DNA from: Rickettsia endosymbiont of Culicoides impunctatus
GTDB lineage: Bacteria; Pseudomonadota; Alphaproteobacteria; Rickettsiales; Rickettsiaceae
Direction: 5' to 3'
NCBI GenBank assembly: GCA_020410785.1
Contig: CP084573.1
Coordinates: 682,001 to 746,000 of the forward strand
DNA: 64,000 bases
The notes under the pieces are model-generated. The model saw only the letters and a list, made by a program, of their open reading frames with translations, was not told the origin of the DNA and did no database searches. The number at the start of each line of letters is the position of its first letter. The stretch's first letter is position 1. Shown one piece after another: positions 10,879-25,700 of the stretch. Position numbers and translations under genes: made by a program.

Positions 10879-11757
10879 TTAAATTCTTCCTAATAATTCA
10901 AACATAGTTTTGCCAATATCAGCTGGTGATCTAGTGATAGTAACTCCTGCACTCTGTAGTGCCTCCAACTTTTGTTCAGCTGAGCCCTGTCCATTAGAAA
11001 TAATTGCCCCAGCATGCCCCATTCTTTTCCCTTCAGGAGCGGTAATACCAGCAATAAAACTAACTATTGGTTTTTTAATCTTTGAACTTTTTATTAATTC
11101 AGCAGCTTTTTCCTCAGCATCTCCACCTATTTCACCAATCATAATAATCGATTCGGTTTCATCATCTTTTAAAAACATTTCAATACAATCAACAAAATCA
11201 GTACCGTTAACTGGATCTCCACCAATACCAATACAGGTAGATTGACCAAGACCAGTAGCTGTAGTCTGTGCTACTGCTTCGTACGTTAAAGTACCGGAGC
11301 GAGATATAATGCCAACTCTTCCTCTCTTATGAATATAACCAGGCATTATGCCAATTTTACACTCGTCAGGGGTAATAATGCCGGGACAATTAGGACCAAT
11401 TAATCTAGTTTTTGATCCAACTAATGCCCTTTTAACCTTTATCATATCAAGTACTGGTATACCCTCTGTAATACACACTACTAATTTAATTCCTGCATCT
11501 ATAGCTTCCAAGATCGAATCAGCAGCAAATAGTGGTGGAACGTAAATAACGCTGGCAGTAGCCCCAGTTTTTTCAACTGCTTCATGTACTGTATTATATA
11601 CGGGTATATCTAAATGAGTATTACCACCTTTTCCAGGTGTCACTCCTCCTACCATCTTAGTGCCATAATTGATGGCTTGTTCAGAATGAAAAGTCCCTTG
11701 TGAACCAGTAAAACCCTGACAAATTACTTTTGTGTTTTTATTAACTAATATTGACAT
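10879..11757 (-). CDS. sucD: succinyl-CoA ligase alpha subunit
   Basis: This 292-residue subunit of the TCA-cycle enzyme makes succinate and ATP or GTP from succinyl-CoA together with SucC. The CoA-binding Rossmann start ([20 protein letters not shown]), the [10 protein letters not shown] loop and the phospho-histidine segment GHAGAI near residue 247 are all present. The length is normal. In most bacteria sucC and sucD are adjacent; here they are parted by a broken Rpn nuclease gene, so SucD may depend on read-through from sucC or on a promoter inside the inserted sequence. Confidence 0.97.
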   Translation of the reverse strand: MSILVNKNTKVICQGFTGSQGTFHSEQAINYGTKMVGGVTPGKGGNTHLDIPVYNTVHEAVEKTGATASVIYVPPLFAADSILEAIDAGIKLVVCITEGIPVLDMIKVKRALVGSKTRLIGPNCPGIITPDECKIGIMPGYIHKRGRVGIISRSGTLTYEAVAQTTATGLGQSTCIGIGGDPVNGTDFVDCIEMFLKDDETESIIMIGEIGGDAEEKAAELIKSSKIKKPIVSFIAGITAPEGKRMGHAGAIISNGQGSAEQKLEALQSAGVTITRSPADIGKTMFELLGRI

Positions 11758-11893
11758 ACATGCCTTTTCCGTATTTTTTAAGATAATGATTAAAATAGCC
11801 CTCTTTTGAGACTAAGAAGCTGCAATAAAGTACCCTTTTAATTTTACAAAACATCTTGGGTTATAACAGAACCCAATCTTAATTAGTTCCTAG

Positions 11894-11920
11894 AAATTAA
11901 AAAATTATTTTGTTACAATG
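11894..11920. repeat. left copy of a ~27-bp direct repeat flanking the Rpn pseudogene
   Basis: AAATTAAAAAATTATTTTGT plus TACAATG reappears with few changes at 12950-12977. The two copies bracket the inserted gene in the same orientation. They could be a target duplication or simple AT-rich similarity. Confidence 0.45.
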
Positions 11921-11942
11921 ATTAATTTAATAATTCATTAAT

Positions 11943-12923
11943 TTACTGTACTTTCAGTAATTCATTGATTTTAGTAATAGATAGTCCAGTAATTCTCACT
12001 ACTTCTTCAATAGAGCTGCCATTGTTTATCATCATTTTTATTAATTTAGCTTCACCTCTAGCTTCTCCGATTTTAATACCATCCTGTACCCCGATTTTGA
12101 TGCCATCCTGTACTCCGATTTTGATGCCATCCTGTACTCCGATTTGGATCCCTTCTTCTTTCCATACTTGAGCTATACTAGGCATAATTCCCTCTCCTTT
12201 CTCTTTAGTTAAACTATTTTTTAATATTTTTTCTAACTCTATTTTATCATTTTGCTCAATAAAGGTCAAAGTATACTGTAATAGATTTCTTATATGGTCA
12301 TAGCCTATTGTTATTTCACTCAATTTAGGCAAGAGATGAGAGATTTCTTGCTATCTTTTCAGTAATTGACGTTCGTGGATGTGCTTGAGGAAAAATAACA
12401 AAATCCCAGACCATACTTTTTCCTTGAGTTCTTCATCGGGGATATCATGTACGTTAATAAGCTGACAATCATTTGTCCAAAAGCCTCTGGCTAAATCTGG
12501 ATGGGTAAATAGCTCCCATATATTAAGCGGTGCGTCATATTTCTTTTTTCCATTGTATAGCACTAGGGGATAAATTAATGGAAGACATTTAGATTTAGGA
12601 TTAGTAGTTAAATATCGATCACAAATATTAATCATATATTTAAATAACCTAAATGCCATCATTTTATCAACAGTACTTTGATGTTCCAATAGCAAAAAAA
12701 TATAGCCATCCTGATCATTAAACTTAACAGAAAATAATACATCAGAAATAGTTTCAGAAAGGTCTGGCTCAATAAAACTATCTTTTTCTAATTTTACAGT
12801 TGTGCTATCGATTAAAGCCAGCACATCCTTCGGCAAATGAGTTGCCAAGAATTCTTGAGCAACTATTGGATTCTCCATAGATTTGCGAAAGATTTTGTCA
12901 TGTTTTGGCTTGTCTGAGGTCAT
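11943..12923 (-). pseudogene. Rpn-family PD-(D/E)XK nuclease / putative transposase, broken by a nonsense codon
   Basis: This copy is nearly identical over the first about 290 codons to the intact gene at 24537-25508. In the intact copy the phrase is HERQLLKRWQEISHLLPKL; here TGG has become TAG (about 12349-12351), splitting it into 190- and 129-residue frames. The nuclease core shows the D...EHQ pattern (ISDVLFSVKF, FLLLEHQST). Near the C-terminus there is a short tandem repeat (IGVQDGIK three times) and the last 35 residues (KLIKMMINNGSSIEEVVRIT...) are unrelated to the other copy. It lies between sucC and sucD. Confidence 0.85.
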
Positions 12924-12949
12924 AATTTCCCAGGGTGTTTATGGCACTA

Positions 12950-12977
12950 AAATTAAAAAAATTATTTTGTAATAATG
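12950..12977. repeat. right copy of the direct repeat flanking the Rpn pseudogene
   Basis: It matches 11894-11920 in the same orientation with about four differences, and lies between the Rpn start and the sucC stop codon. Confidence 0.45.
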
Positions 12978-12992
12978 CCTAAGTTCATACAA

Positions 12993-14153
12993 TTACTTTA
13001 CCGCAGCAACAATTTTAACGGCAGCATCAGCTAAATCATTTGCAGCGATTATTTTTAAACCAGAATTTGCTAAAATATTTTTACCTAATTCAAAATTGGT
13101 ACCAGCTAAACGTACAACCAGTGGAACTTTGATACCAATCTCTTTTACTGCAGCAATAATCCCTTCAGCAATTATATCGCAACGCATTATACCACCAAAA
13201 ATATTAACTAAAACTCCTTGTACATGCATATCTGATAAAATTATTTTTAGTGCTTCTGTCACTTTCTCACGATCAGCTCCACCGCCAACGTCTAAAAAAT
13301 TTGCTGGATCAGCACCATAAAGCTTGATAATATCCATTGTTGCCATAGCTAATCCAGCACCATTTACCATACAACCAATAGTACCATCCATCTTGACATA
13401 ACTAAGACCAAGGCTATTTGCTTGCATTTCAAGAGCATTTTCTTCATCACTGTCTCGCATATTTAAAATATCAGGATGTTTAAATAATGCATTATCATCA
13501 AAGTTAATCTTAGCATCAAGTGCCAATAAACTACCATCCGATTTTGTTATTAATGGATTAATTTCAATTTGGTTAGCATCAGTTGCTATAAAAGCCTGAT
13601 AGGTTGATTCAACAATTTTCATCATTTGTTTAGCTTGTTCATTTTTAAAGCCAAGCTTGTATGCTATTTGACGACAATGAAATGGTTGTATACCCGTTGC
13701 CGGATCAACTGATACTTTGATAATTTTCTGTGGGGTATTATGAGCAACTTCTTCAATATCTACACCACCTTCCGTAGAAGCTATAAAAGTTACTTTACTA
13801 TTACTACGATCAAAAACAGCACTAAAATAATATTCTTTTAGAATATCACAGCCAGATTCAATATATAAACGACGAACCTTTTGCCCAGCAGATGATGTTT
13901 GATGAGTTACTAGGTCAATTCCAAACATCGCGTGAGCTGCCTTCTTTGCCTCTTCTTTGCTTTTTACAACTTTTACACCACCAGCTTTTCCCCTACCACC
14001 TGCGTGAATTTGGGCTTTAACCACATATATTTCTGCTTCTAAACCATCAATTAGCCTATCAATATCTTCTTTTTGCGATATCACAACTCCTGTAGAAGTA
14101 GGTATACCATATTGTCTCAAAATCATCTTTGCTTGGTATTCATGAATATTCAT
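12993..14153 (-). CDS. sucC: succinyl-CoA ligase beta subunit
   Basis: The 386-residue partner of SucD carries the nucleotide site and part of the active centre. ATP-grasp signatures are [18 protein letters not shown] (residues about 45-62), [23 protein letters not shown] and [14 protein letters not shown]. The length is typical. It should be the promoter-proximal gene of a sucCD operon, but its partner gene begins about 1.2 kb downstream, beyond the inserted Rpn gene. The coding region is intact. Confidence 0.97.
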   Translation of the reverse strand: MNIHEYQAKMILRQYGIPTSTGVVISQKEDIDRLIDGLEAEIYVVKAQIHAGGRGKAGGVKVVKSKEEAKKAAHAMFGIDLVTHQTSSAGQKVRRLYIESGCDILKEYYFSAVFDRSNSKVTFIASTEGGVDIEEVAHNTPQKIIKVSVDPATGIQPFHCRQIAYKLGFKNEQAKQMMKIVESTYQAFIATDANQIEINPLITKSDGSLLALDAKINFDDNALFKHPDILNMRDSDEENALEMQANSLGLSYVKMDGTIGCMVNGAGLAMATMDIIKLYGADPANFLDVGGGADREKVTEALKIILSDMHVQGVLVNIFGGIMRCDIIAEGIIAAVKEIGIKVPLVVRLAGTNFELGKNILANSGLKIIAANDLADAAVKIVAAVK

Positions 14154-14198
14154 TTTTGTAATTTTTTAAATAATTTAATCTTAGGTTTTTATATATCT

Positions 14199-14381
14199 AT
14201 AAATATAACAGATTTTTATGATTCACTAATAGCTATTTTCATTATTTTTGCAATATTGCTTATTTTTTCATTTCCATAAATATGGATTGCCACGCCCTAC
14301 TTGCGTGATCTCGCTAATAGCCGATTTATAAACACAGGCGTCATTGCAAGAAGCCGAAGGCTACGAAGCAATCCACTTTTA
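14199..14381. repeat. dispersed repeat pieces between sucC and gyrB
   Basis: Bases 14199-14264 (TATAAATATAACAGATTTTT and following) recur at 20285-20357, directly before the P1 copy there. Bases 14282-14381 hold two degraded P4 arms (ATGGATTGCCACGCCCTACT and GTCATTGCAAGAAGCCGAAG ... GCAATCCA). The stretch contains no gene. Confidence 0.65.
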
Positions 14382-14420
14382 AATCATCCTGTATCATTAC
14401 TCCATATCCTCTAATCTAGA

Positions 14421-16853
<2,433 letters not shown>

Positions 16854-17082
16854 CTACATTAAATAAAAGATAAAAGATAACTATACAGCAAAATTACAGC
16901 AAGTGTATATTTTTCAAGTAGTTTATTAACAAATATTATTTTACTAAAAATATTTATTGTTTATTATCAGTCTAATGTTAAATTATAGCTAACCTGATTA
17001 GTTATGCTTCTGTCTATTAGCGAGGAAGTGTAAGTCCTGGTTAGCTATATCTTATAAAAAACTTCATAGAGTGTACACAACA

Positions 17083-17961
17083 ATGACAAAACTAATTTTT
17101 AAAGATGTTTCATCTGTAATGGATGATTACGATGTTTTTTTATTTGATCTTTGGGGAGTGGTAATAGAAGGCAATCAGCTTTATCCTGGGGTAGTTGACA
17201 ATATTAACAAAATAATTAAACAGCAAAAGAAGGTTTTTTTTGTTACTAATGCTCCACGCAGCAGGGACTCCTTATTTAACAAAATTAATAAGATTTGGGG
17301 TATTAACACAACAGAAGAAATGGTTTTTAGTTCTGGTGAAGTAGCCATCAATATGATACTAGAAAGTGATAAAAGATTTGGCATCAAAACCCCTGTGGTT
17401 TATCATCTTGGTCAAGATGACAATGATTTGCTGAATGAATTGCAGATACCTATTACCACAAATATAAATGAAGCTAATATTTTTCTGTTAACGCTCCATC
17501 GCGATGAAAGAAAAGATTTAGATTTAGATGAGTTTGATGATTTATTTAAAACTGTAGTAAAAAGAAACATAATTACTATATGTGCCAACCCAGACCTTGG
17601 AATTGTGCAACAAGGCATACGAAGATATTGTTCTGGATATTTTGCGGCAAAAATAAAGCAATTTGGTGGTGAGGTAATTTATAGCGGCAAACCACATCTA
17701 GAGATATATCATGCAGTATTAAACCAATTACCCGATATTTCATTGAAACGTATTCTTATGATAGGTGATACTTTCTTTACTGATATTTTAGGAGCAAATA
17801 ACCTGGGAATTGACTCAGCTTTAGTACTAACAGGTAATGCAACAATATTTCATAGCCAATATCATACTATCGAAGAAAAATTACAACATTTGAAAATTGC
17901 CGCGACTGAACAGGAAGTAATGCCAAATTTTGTTATTCAATTGACCACAAATTCATTATAA
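17083..17961 (+). CDS. HAD-superfamily hydrolase (TIGR01459-like, class IIA)
   Basis: The 292-residue protein opens with the HAD nucleophile motif FLFDLWGVV, has FVTNAPRSR as motif 2 (Thr/Ser), a Lys region around YSGKPHLEIY and the acidic motif 4 GDTFFTDILGANNLG. This layout is that of class IIA HAD phosphatases such as NagD, and the DLWGV variant is typical of the alphaproteobacterial TIGR01459 group, whose substrate is not known. An upstream GTG at 17071 would add four residues, but ATG 17083 is chosen as the more normal start; neither has a strong ribosome binding site. Confidence 0.85.
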   Translation: MTKLIFKDVSSVMDDYDVFLFDLWGVVIEGNQLYPGVVDNINKIIKQQKKVFFVTNAPRSRDSLFNKINKIWGINTTEEMVFSSGEVAINMILESDKRFGIKTPVVYHLGQDDNDLLNELQIPITTNINEANIFLLTLHRDERKDLDLDEFDDLFKTVVKRNIITICANPDLGIVQQGIRRYCSGYFAAKIKQFGGEVIYSGKPHLEIYHAVLNQLPDISLKRILMIGDTFFTDILGANNLGIDSALVLTGNATIFHSQYHTIEEKLQHLKIAATEQEVMPNFVIQLTTNSL

Positions 17962-18001
17962 CAACTTTTATAGCTAACCCGTTAAGGTTCTAGACAACCT
18001 T

Positions 18002-18087
18002 TCCTCCGTCACTGCGAGTAGCTACCTTAGGCTACAACTACTCGCAATGACGTCTTGTACTTTAACTTTTTTTCCGTGAACACTCAC
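18002..18087. repeat. partial P1 repeat (right half)
   Basis: It runs from a P4-like stretch (CCGTCACTGCGAGTAGCTAC ... CTCGCAATGACGTC) to the P1 right end CCGTGAACACTCAC. It lies between the HAD and MFS genes. Confidence 0.7.
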
Positions 18088-18230
18088 TATAAATATGTCA
18101 AAGAAATTTCTCCCATATTCTTTAAGCTTTATTAGGATTTGGTAATATTACTAACTAAAAATTAACTTTTTTACTTTTAATATTAGTTCTTTTTGTTATC
18201 ATTAACAGTAAAGCTACTAAAGATGAAAAA

Positions 18231-19529
18231 ATGATAAGGTATCAACAAGAACAAAGAAGTTTAACTAGAGGACAAAAAGAAGCTATAGGAATACTGTCCA
18301 TTGGTACATTTCTAGAATATTTTGACTTAATGTTATATGTCCATATGGCAGCGTTTCTTAATGAGTTATTTTTTGAACCTACTGATTTTCAGACAACCTC
18401 TTTAAGAGAGAATTTTATCTTTTGTATTACATTTGTTTTTCGACCTATTGGTGCCTTAATATTCGGTTGGTTGGGTGATAATATAGGACGTAAGTCAACA
18501 GTAATCATCACAACTTTTTTGATGAGTGCATCATGTTTTGCGATTGCTAATCTGCCTACTTATGCCCAGATAGGAATCACAGCGACTTGGATTATGACAA
18601 TTTGCCGTATTATTCAAGGAATGGCTTCTATGGGTGAAATAATAGGGGCAGAGCTTTATTTAACTGAAACGATTAAGCCACCAGCCCAATATGCAAGTGT
18701 GGGATTGATGTGGATTTTTGGTACCCTAGGGGTTATAGGTGCTTTAGGGGTTGCAGCACTTGTTACTTCTCATGGCTTTAACTGGCGTCTGGCATTTTGG
18801 ATAGGTGCAGCAGTTGCATTAATTGGTTCTGTTGCGAGAGATAAACTTAGAGAAACAACAGAATTTGTTGATGCCAAACGTCGAATAAAAAGAGTTCTTG
18901 AAAGAATTAACGCAGATCCAAGTATCTTAAAAGACAATCCCGTTTGGCAAGCAAAAGTTAATAGGAAAACACTAATTGCTTTCTTTTTATTACAATGTGT
19001 TACACCGGTATGTTTCTATTTTATCTATATATATTGTAATAATATTTTAAAAAATAGCTTTGGTTATACAATATCTGAGATTATATATCATAATTTTATT
19101 GTCTGTATAATGGAACTCTTAACCACATCAATATTATGTTATTTAAGTTTAAAAGTGTACCCATTATTAACCATAAAAATTATACTCATAATATGTTCTA
19201 TTTTTATTATATTTTGTCCGTATTTATTGAATAATCTTAATGCTCCTTATCAGTTATTTCTGATTCAATTTTTTATGCTTTTATTGCAAGAGTGCGTAGG
19301 TTCTGCTGGCCCTATTTTTTATAAAAGCTTTCCTGTATTTAAACGTTTTACCTGTGCTACTATGACATTCGCTGTATCTCGGGCTTTAATGTTTGTTGTC
19401 ACCTCTTTTGGTTTTGTCTATTTTATTGACTATTTTGGCAATTGGGGATTATGGGTTATTATGATTCCTACGATTATCGGTTTTGCATATGGGCTATTTC
19501 ATTTTGAAAAATTGACAAAAAAACTGTGA
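18231..19529 (+). CDS. MFS transporter, ProP-like (metabolite:H+ symporter group)
   Basis: This 432-residue inner-membrane protein has about 12 predicted membrane segments. The loop 2-3 signature GWLGDNIGRKSTVI and the conserved stretch GTFLEYFDLMLYVHMAAFLN near residue 27 match the proline/betaine-type MFS carriers that Rickettsiales keep in several copies to take osmolytes and metabolites from the host cell. The substrate cannot be told from sequence. Its 3' end overlaps the convergent VUT-family gene by 56 bases. Confidence 0.88.
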   Translation: MIRYQQEQRSLTRGQKEAIGILSIGTFLEYFDLMLYVHMAAFLNELFFEPTDFQTTSLRENFIFCITFVFRPIGALIFGWLGDNIGRKSTVIITTFLMSASCFAIANLPTYAQIGITATWIMTICRIIQGMASMGEIIGAELYLTETIKPPAQYASVGLMWIFGTLGVIGALGVAALVTSHGFNWRLAFWIGAAVALIGSVARDKLRETTEFVDAKRRIKRVLERINADPSILKDNPVWQAKVNRKTLIAFFLLQCVTPVCFYFIYIYCNNILKNSFGYTISEIIYHNFIVCIMELLTTSILCYLSLKVYPLLTIKIILIICSIFIIFCPYLLNNLNAPYQLFLIQFFMLLLQECVGSAGPIFYKSFPVFKRFTCATMTFAVSRALMFVVTSFGFVYFIDYFGNWGLWVIMIPTIIGFAYGLFHFEKLTKKL

Positions 19530-20091
19530 ACGCTGACCTAATCTTTTTGTCATGTATTTTTTGGACTAGAGATAATCCGCTAAATATACATATATAAGCT
19601 GCTAATGAATATATACATTTAAATAATACTTCTTGGTAAAATATCGATAAAACTCTACTTGTAGAGAATATATTTATGAAAAATCCTAACATCACAACAC
19701 CATCTACAATGGCACACACTATCAAACTAATAAAATTCCTGGTATTAAAAGAATATGCTGATGCTGACTTGAGATGTAAAAATACACTTGTACTACAATA
19801 TGTTGACAGCAATACAGAGACAAAAGCTGCAAACACAACTCCCTTAATAACACGACCATTAATATAATAATCGAAATTCCATAACAAACCAAAGCCTACT
19901 ATTGTACACAATACTACAGCAATCATAGCTTTTTTCTTGCCATATAGTTCAGATATAATATTCGTAGTTAAAGCTAAAAACACAAATACTAAAGAACACT
20001 GAGATATTTTATTAAAGAAATTTAATAAATAAGTAAATATACAAAGTAATGTCACTAGTGGCATGTAAAATTTATTGTTAATATGGTGCAT
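19474..20091 (-). CDS. VUT-family membrane protein (YhhQ-like, possible queuosine precursor transporter)
   Basis: The 205-residue protein has about six hydrophobic segments and the phrase ALTTNIISELYGKKKAMIAV, equivalent to the family signature D.(L/I)TE.YGKK.A. YhhQ-type proteins import queuosine precursors. The assignment rests on this motif and the membrane layout. The last 18 codons overlap the end of the MFS gene on the other strand, an unusually compact convergent arrangement in this otherwise spacious region; the true stop is the first in frame. Confidence 0.65.
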   Translation of the reverse strand: MHHINNKFYMPLVTLLCIFTYLLNFFNKISQCSLVFVFLALTTNIISELYGKKKAMIAVVLCTIVGFGLLWNFDYYINGRVIKGVVFAAFVSVLLSTYCSTSVFLHLKSASAYSFNTRNFISLIVCAIVDGVVMLGFFINIFSTSRVLSIFYQEVLFKCIYSLAAYICIFSGLSLVQKIHDKKIRSAFTVFLSIFQNEIAHMQNR

Positions 20092-20163
20092 ATTCCTTTC
20101 CTCTTTTTTGGGTCTAATTTTAGATAACCTGAATTCAGTATAACAAGTTATTGCAAATTAGGT

Positions 20164-20290
20164 TATACTCTTCTGCTTTGAAAAATTGTTTTTTGAAAAT
20201 ATCAAGGACTCGCATACTCACGTAGCTCATCTACGCTGCATATGCTCGCCCCTCATTTTCAAATCCAATTCTCCAAATCATTTGAGTATA
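20164..20290. repeat. P2 palindromic repeat
   Basis: Ends are TATACTCTTCTGCTTTGAA (left) and the complement of TATACTCAAATGATTTGGAG (right), with inner TCGCATACTCACGTAG and CTACGCTGCATATGCTCGCC arms. Related copies are at 31367, 32293 and 49600. Confidence 0.8.
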
Positions 20291-20363
20291 TATATAAATA
20301 TAACAGATTTTTATGATCCGCTAATAGCTATTTGATTATTTTTGCAATATTGTTTATTTTTTT

Positions 20364-20549
20364 GTGAGCGTTCACGGTTTTTTTTTGCTATTTTCTTATG
20401 ATGATGAATAAAAAATCTGTTCGCCAAGCGTCATTGCGAGGAGCCGATTTGCAGCGACGACAATCCAAAAAATGATCAAGAATTGCTTCGTCGGCTACAC
20501 CTTCTCGCAATAACGTCTTGTAATTTAACTTTTTTCTGTAAACGCTCAC
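20364..20549 (+). repeat. P1 palindromic repeat, full copy
   Basis: The 186-bp unit has terminal inverted repeats GTGAGCGTTCACGG and CTGTAAACGCTCAC. The interior holds GCTATTTTCTTATGATGATG, then a P4-type core (GTCATTGCGAGGAGCCGATT ... GCAATCC ... CTCGCAATAACG). It has no coding capacity. Bases 20550-20800 hold nothing recognisable. Confidence 0.85.
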
Positions 20550-20800
20550 ATTTTTTTATTCCCTAACTCAGTAATTACTATTACCCATTCTTTAAAAATA
20601 CTTATTCTTATCCGGAATTGAGGTTATTTAGAGAATATTATCACTCCTCTCCACTTCCTTTCAAACACTTTTTTATGTCGAACTGAGATTAGATAATAAC
20701 ATAGTTGAATGATTTAAAGAACTGAAATTGAATGGTATACTCAAATGATTCTAATAATTGGAATATAAAGATTTAATGTCAAATTGCATAGCCTTCAAAG

Positions 20801-20946
20801 AAATTTGTATTGCAAGCTTGGCAGTGACTTACTCTCCCATGCCTCAGGGCATAGTACCATCAGCGCTACAAGGTTTCACGTTCGAGTTCGGTATGGGGTC
20901 GTGTGTTTCACTTGTGCTATAACCACCAAGCTAGCAATACAAATTT
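20801..20946 (-). other. 5S rRNA processing stem
   Basis: AAATTTGTATTGCAAGCTTG (20801-20820) and its near-perfect complement (20926-20946, one mismatch in 21) flank the 5S gene and pair outside helix I. Such stems are usual RNase III / RNase E processing sites. Confidence 0.65.
20816..20932 (-). rRNA. rrf: 5S ribosomal RNA
   Basis: The minus strand reads CTTGGTGGTTATAGCACAAG ... CCGAACTCGAACGTGAAACC ... GCCCTGAGGCATGGGAGAGT, the expected 5S order with the loop C CCGAACTCG motif. The ends are approximate by a few bases. It lies downstream of 23S with a spacer of about 360 bases. Confidence 0.92.
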
Positions 20947-20967
20947 TTTACATCATAAGTCAACAAA

Positions 20968-21109
20968 TATCTTTTACAACTCTACTTATGCTGGTAATTT
21001 GGACAATGATGCAGTACCCAAATCCTCACATACATTATAGTATGCTACGATTCTGCGTCCGCGTCTTCCTTCAAATCCTTGCACATAAGCGAGTTTTGCA
21101 AGAGGTCTA
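20968..21109. repeat. RPE-like palindromic element in the 23S-5S spacer
   Basis: This copy of the element found in pgi ends with GAGTTTTGCAAGAGGTCTAG at 21090-21109. The left end is degraded. It lies inside the transcribed spacer, so it would be part of the rRNA precursor. A further repeat-like stretch with CGTACGTCTATGTACG follows at about 21125-21200. Confidence 0.75.
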
Positions 21110-21294
21110 GTTGGTAATTTTGGCGTCAAAACTCACCTTTGCTCCTCACGTACGTCTATGTACGCTGCGGTACTCGATTTCGTTTCTCCTAAAAATTCAT
21201 CAACTATCTTTGACAGCCTCCTAGAAGGCAAATAAAAAAATTTAATGTTGATAAAACTGAAAACTTGGTATGTTTTTTACAGAATTAATGCTGC

Positions 21295-24072
<2,778 letters not shown>

Positions 24073-24237
24073 TTAATTTTTTCAAACTTGAGATTGTACG
24101 ATGTGTACAGAACTAATTCTGCACCATTACAGTATCCACTCGCGATCATAGAATTTTTATTAATCGCAGTGTGTATTTAGTTTTCAGCTTTATCAACTTG
24201 TCAAACAGCTACAGGATTTATTTACCCTGTGTGAAGT

Positions 24238-24266
24238 TTTATACCGATTATTCAAAACAATGTCAA
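24238..24266 (-). promoter_or_regulatory. sigma-70 promoter of the 23S-5S unit
   Basis: On the minus strand TTGACA (24261-24266) and TATAAA (24238-24243) are separated by exactly 17 bases, about 165 bases before the 23S 5' end. It is one of the best promoter matches in the window. A second TTGACA lies at about 24198-24203 with a weaker -10. Confidence 0.75.
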
Positions 24267-24348
24267 ACATTATTTTATAAATAATTCCAGAGGCAGGCTA
24301 AAGTTACAACTAATAACAAAAAATACTACATTATAAAAACGAATAATT

Positions 24349-24396
24349 GTCATTGCGAGGAGCTACTTTAGTAGCGACGAAGAATCTATGACGGCA
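24349..24396. repeat. P4 half-copy
   Basis: GTCATTGCGAGGAGCTACTT ... GCAATC upstream of the 23S promoter, directly followed by an RPE-like element. Confidence 0.6.
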
Positions 24397-24402
24397 ATCA
24401 TT

Positions 24403-24538
24403 AGACCTCTTGCAAAACTCGCTTATGAGCAAGGATTGAAGGAGACTCGGAACCACAGCACACTCTAATGTAAGTGAGGATTCGAGTACCGCATTGACGT
24501 ACAAATTACCAACAGAAGTAGAGTTTTGCAAGAGGTCT
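24403..24538. repeat. RPE-like palindromic element, intergenic copy
   Basis: Perfectly matched ends AGACCTCTTGCAAAACTC and GAGTTTTGCAAGAGGTCT bound a 136-bp unit that shares most of its sequence with the in-gene copy at 10010-10153. Its right end touches the stop codon of the Rpn gene. Confidence 0.85.
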
Positions 24539-25508
24539 ATTTTAGTCTCTCGATTTGCTCTTTAGATAAGCCTGTTAATTCAATGATCTCATTAATAGTA
24601 TTATGTTTAAGTAGCATAGTTTTTGCTATAACTTTCATTGCCTCGACTCTACCCTCGGCTCTACCTCTAGCTTCTCCTCTGGCTTCTCCTCTAGCCTCTC
24701 CGATTTTAATACCATCTTGTAGTCCGATTTGAATCCCTTCTTCTTTCCATACTTGAGCTATACTAGGCATAAGTTCTTCTCCTTTTTCTTTAGTTAAACT
24801 ATTTTTTAATATTTTTTCTAACTCTATTTTATCATTTTGCTCAATAAAGATCAAAGTATACTGTAATAGATTTCTTATATGGTCATAGCCTATTGTTATT
24901 TCACTCAATTTAGGCAAGAGATGAGAGATTTCTTGCCATCTCTTCAGTAATTGACGTTCGTGGATGTGTTTGAGGAAAAATAACAAAATCCCAGACCATA
25001 CTTTTTCCTTGAGTTCTTCATCGGGGATATCATGTACGTTAATAAGCTGACAATCGTTGATCCAGAAACCTCTAGCTAAATCTGGATGGCTAAATAAATT
25101 CCATATATTGAGCGATGCGTTATATTTCTTCTTGCCATTATAAATTATTAGGGGATAAATTAATGGAAGGCTTTTAGCTTTAGGATTAGTAGTTAAATAT
25201 AGATCACAAATGTTAATCATATATTTAAATAACCTAAATGCCATCATTTTATCAACAGTACTTTGATGTTCCAATAGCAAAAAAATATAGCCATCATGAT
25301 CATTAAACTTAACAGAAAATAATACATCAGAAATAGTTTCAGAAAGGTCTGACTCAATAAAACTATCTTTTTCTAATTTTACAGTTGTGCTATCGATTAA
25401 AGCCAGCACATCCTTCGGCAAATGAGTTGCCAAAAATTCTTTGGCAACTATTGGATTCTCCATAGATTTGCGAAAGATTTCGTCATGTTTTGGCTTGTCT
25501 AGAGTCAT
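24537..25508 (-). CDS. Rpn-family PD-(D/E)XK nuclease / putative transposase, intact copy
   Basis: The 323-residue protein begins MTLDKPKHDEIFRKSMENPI and has the nuclease core with ISDVLFSV (Asp) and FLLLEHQST (Glu-His-Gln). Rpn proteins are recombination-promoting nucleases, abundant in Rickettsiales and often labelled PDDEXK transposases. Residues about 272-292 are a low-complexity GEAR/GRAEG repeat, followed by a small helical tail ending ELTGLSKEQIERLK. A nearly identical but broken copy lies at 11943-12923 with a different tail. The stop codon lies at the edge of an RPE-like element. Confidence 0.85.
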   Translation of the reverse strand: MTLDKPKHDEIFRKSMENPIVAKEFLATHLPKDVLALIDSTTVKLEKDSFIESDLSETISDVLFSVKFNDHDGYIFLLLEHQSTVDKMMAFRLFKYMINICDLYLTTNPKAKSLPLIYPLIIYNGKKKYNASLNIWNLFSHPDLARGFWINDCQLINVHDIPDEELKEKVWSGILLFFLKHIHERQLLKRWQEISHLLPKLSEITIGYDHIRNLLQYTLIFIEQNDKIELEKILKNSLTKEKGEELMPSIAQVWKEEGIQIGLQDGIKIGEARGEARGEARGRAEGRVEAMKVIAKTMLLKHNTINEIIELTGLSKEQIERLK

Positions 25509-25556
25509 AATAAAATTTACTTATATATTCACCTTACCCACATCTATTAGCAAAAC

Positions 25557-25640
25557 CACGTAGTGGTCGTGGCAATCCCCCCAAAAAAAATGATTATAAT
25601 TGCTTTCCTTACTTTGCTAGAGTTCCGCTATGCTCTCTTT
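25557..25640. repeat. degraded P4-like stretch
   Basis: CACGTAGTGGTCGTGGCAATCC and following bases resemble a decayed P4 arm between the Rpn and pentapeptide genes. No gene was seen here. Confidence 0.3.
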
Positions 25641-25700
25641 TACTTCGCTCTATCAATATTGCTTGACCAAGCTTAGATGCTGGTACTGGTGAGGCAATTT

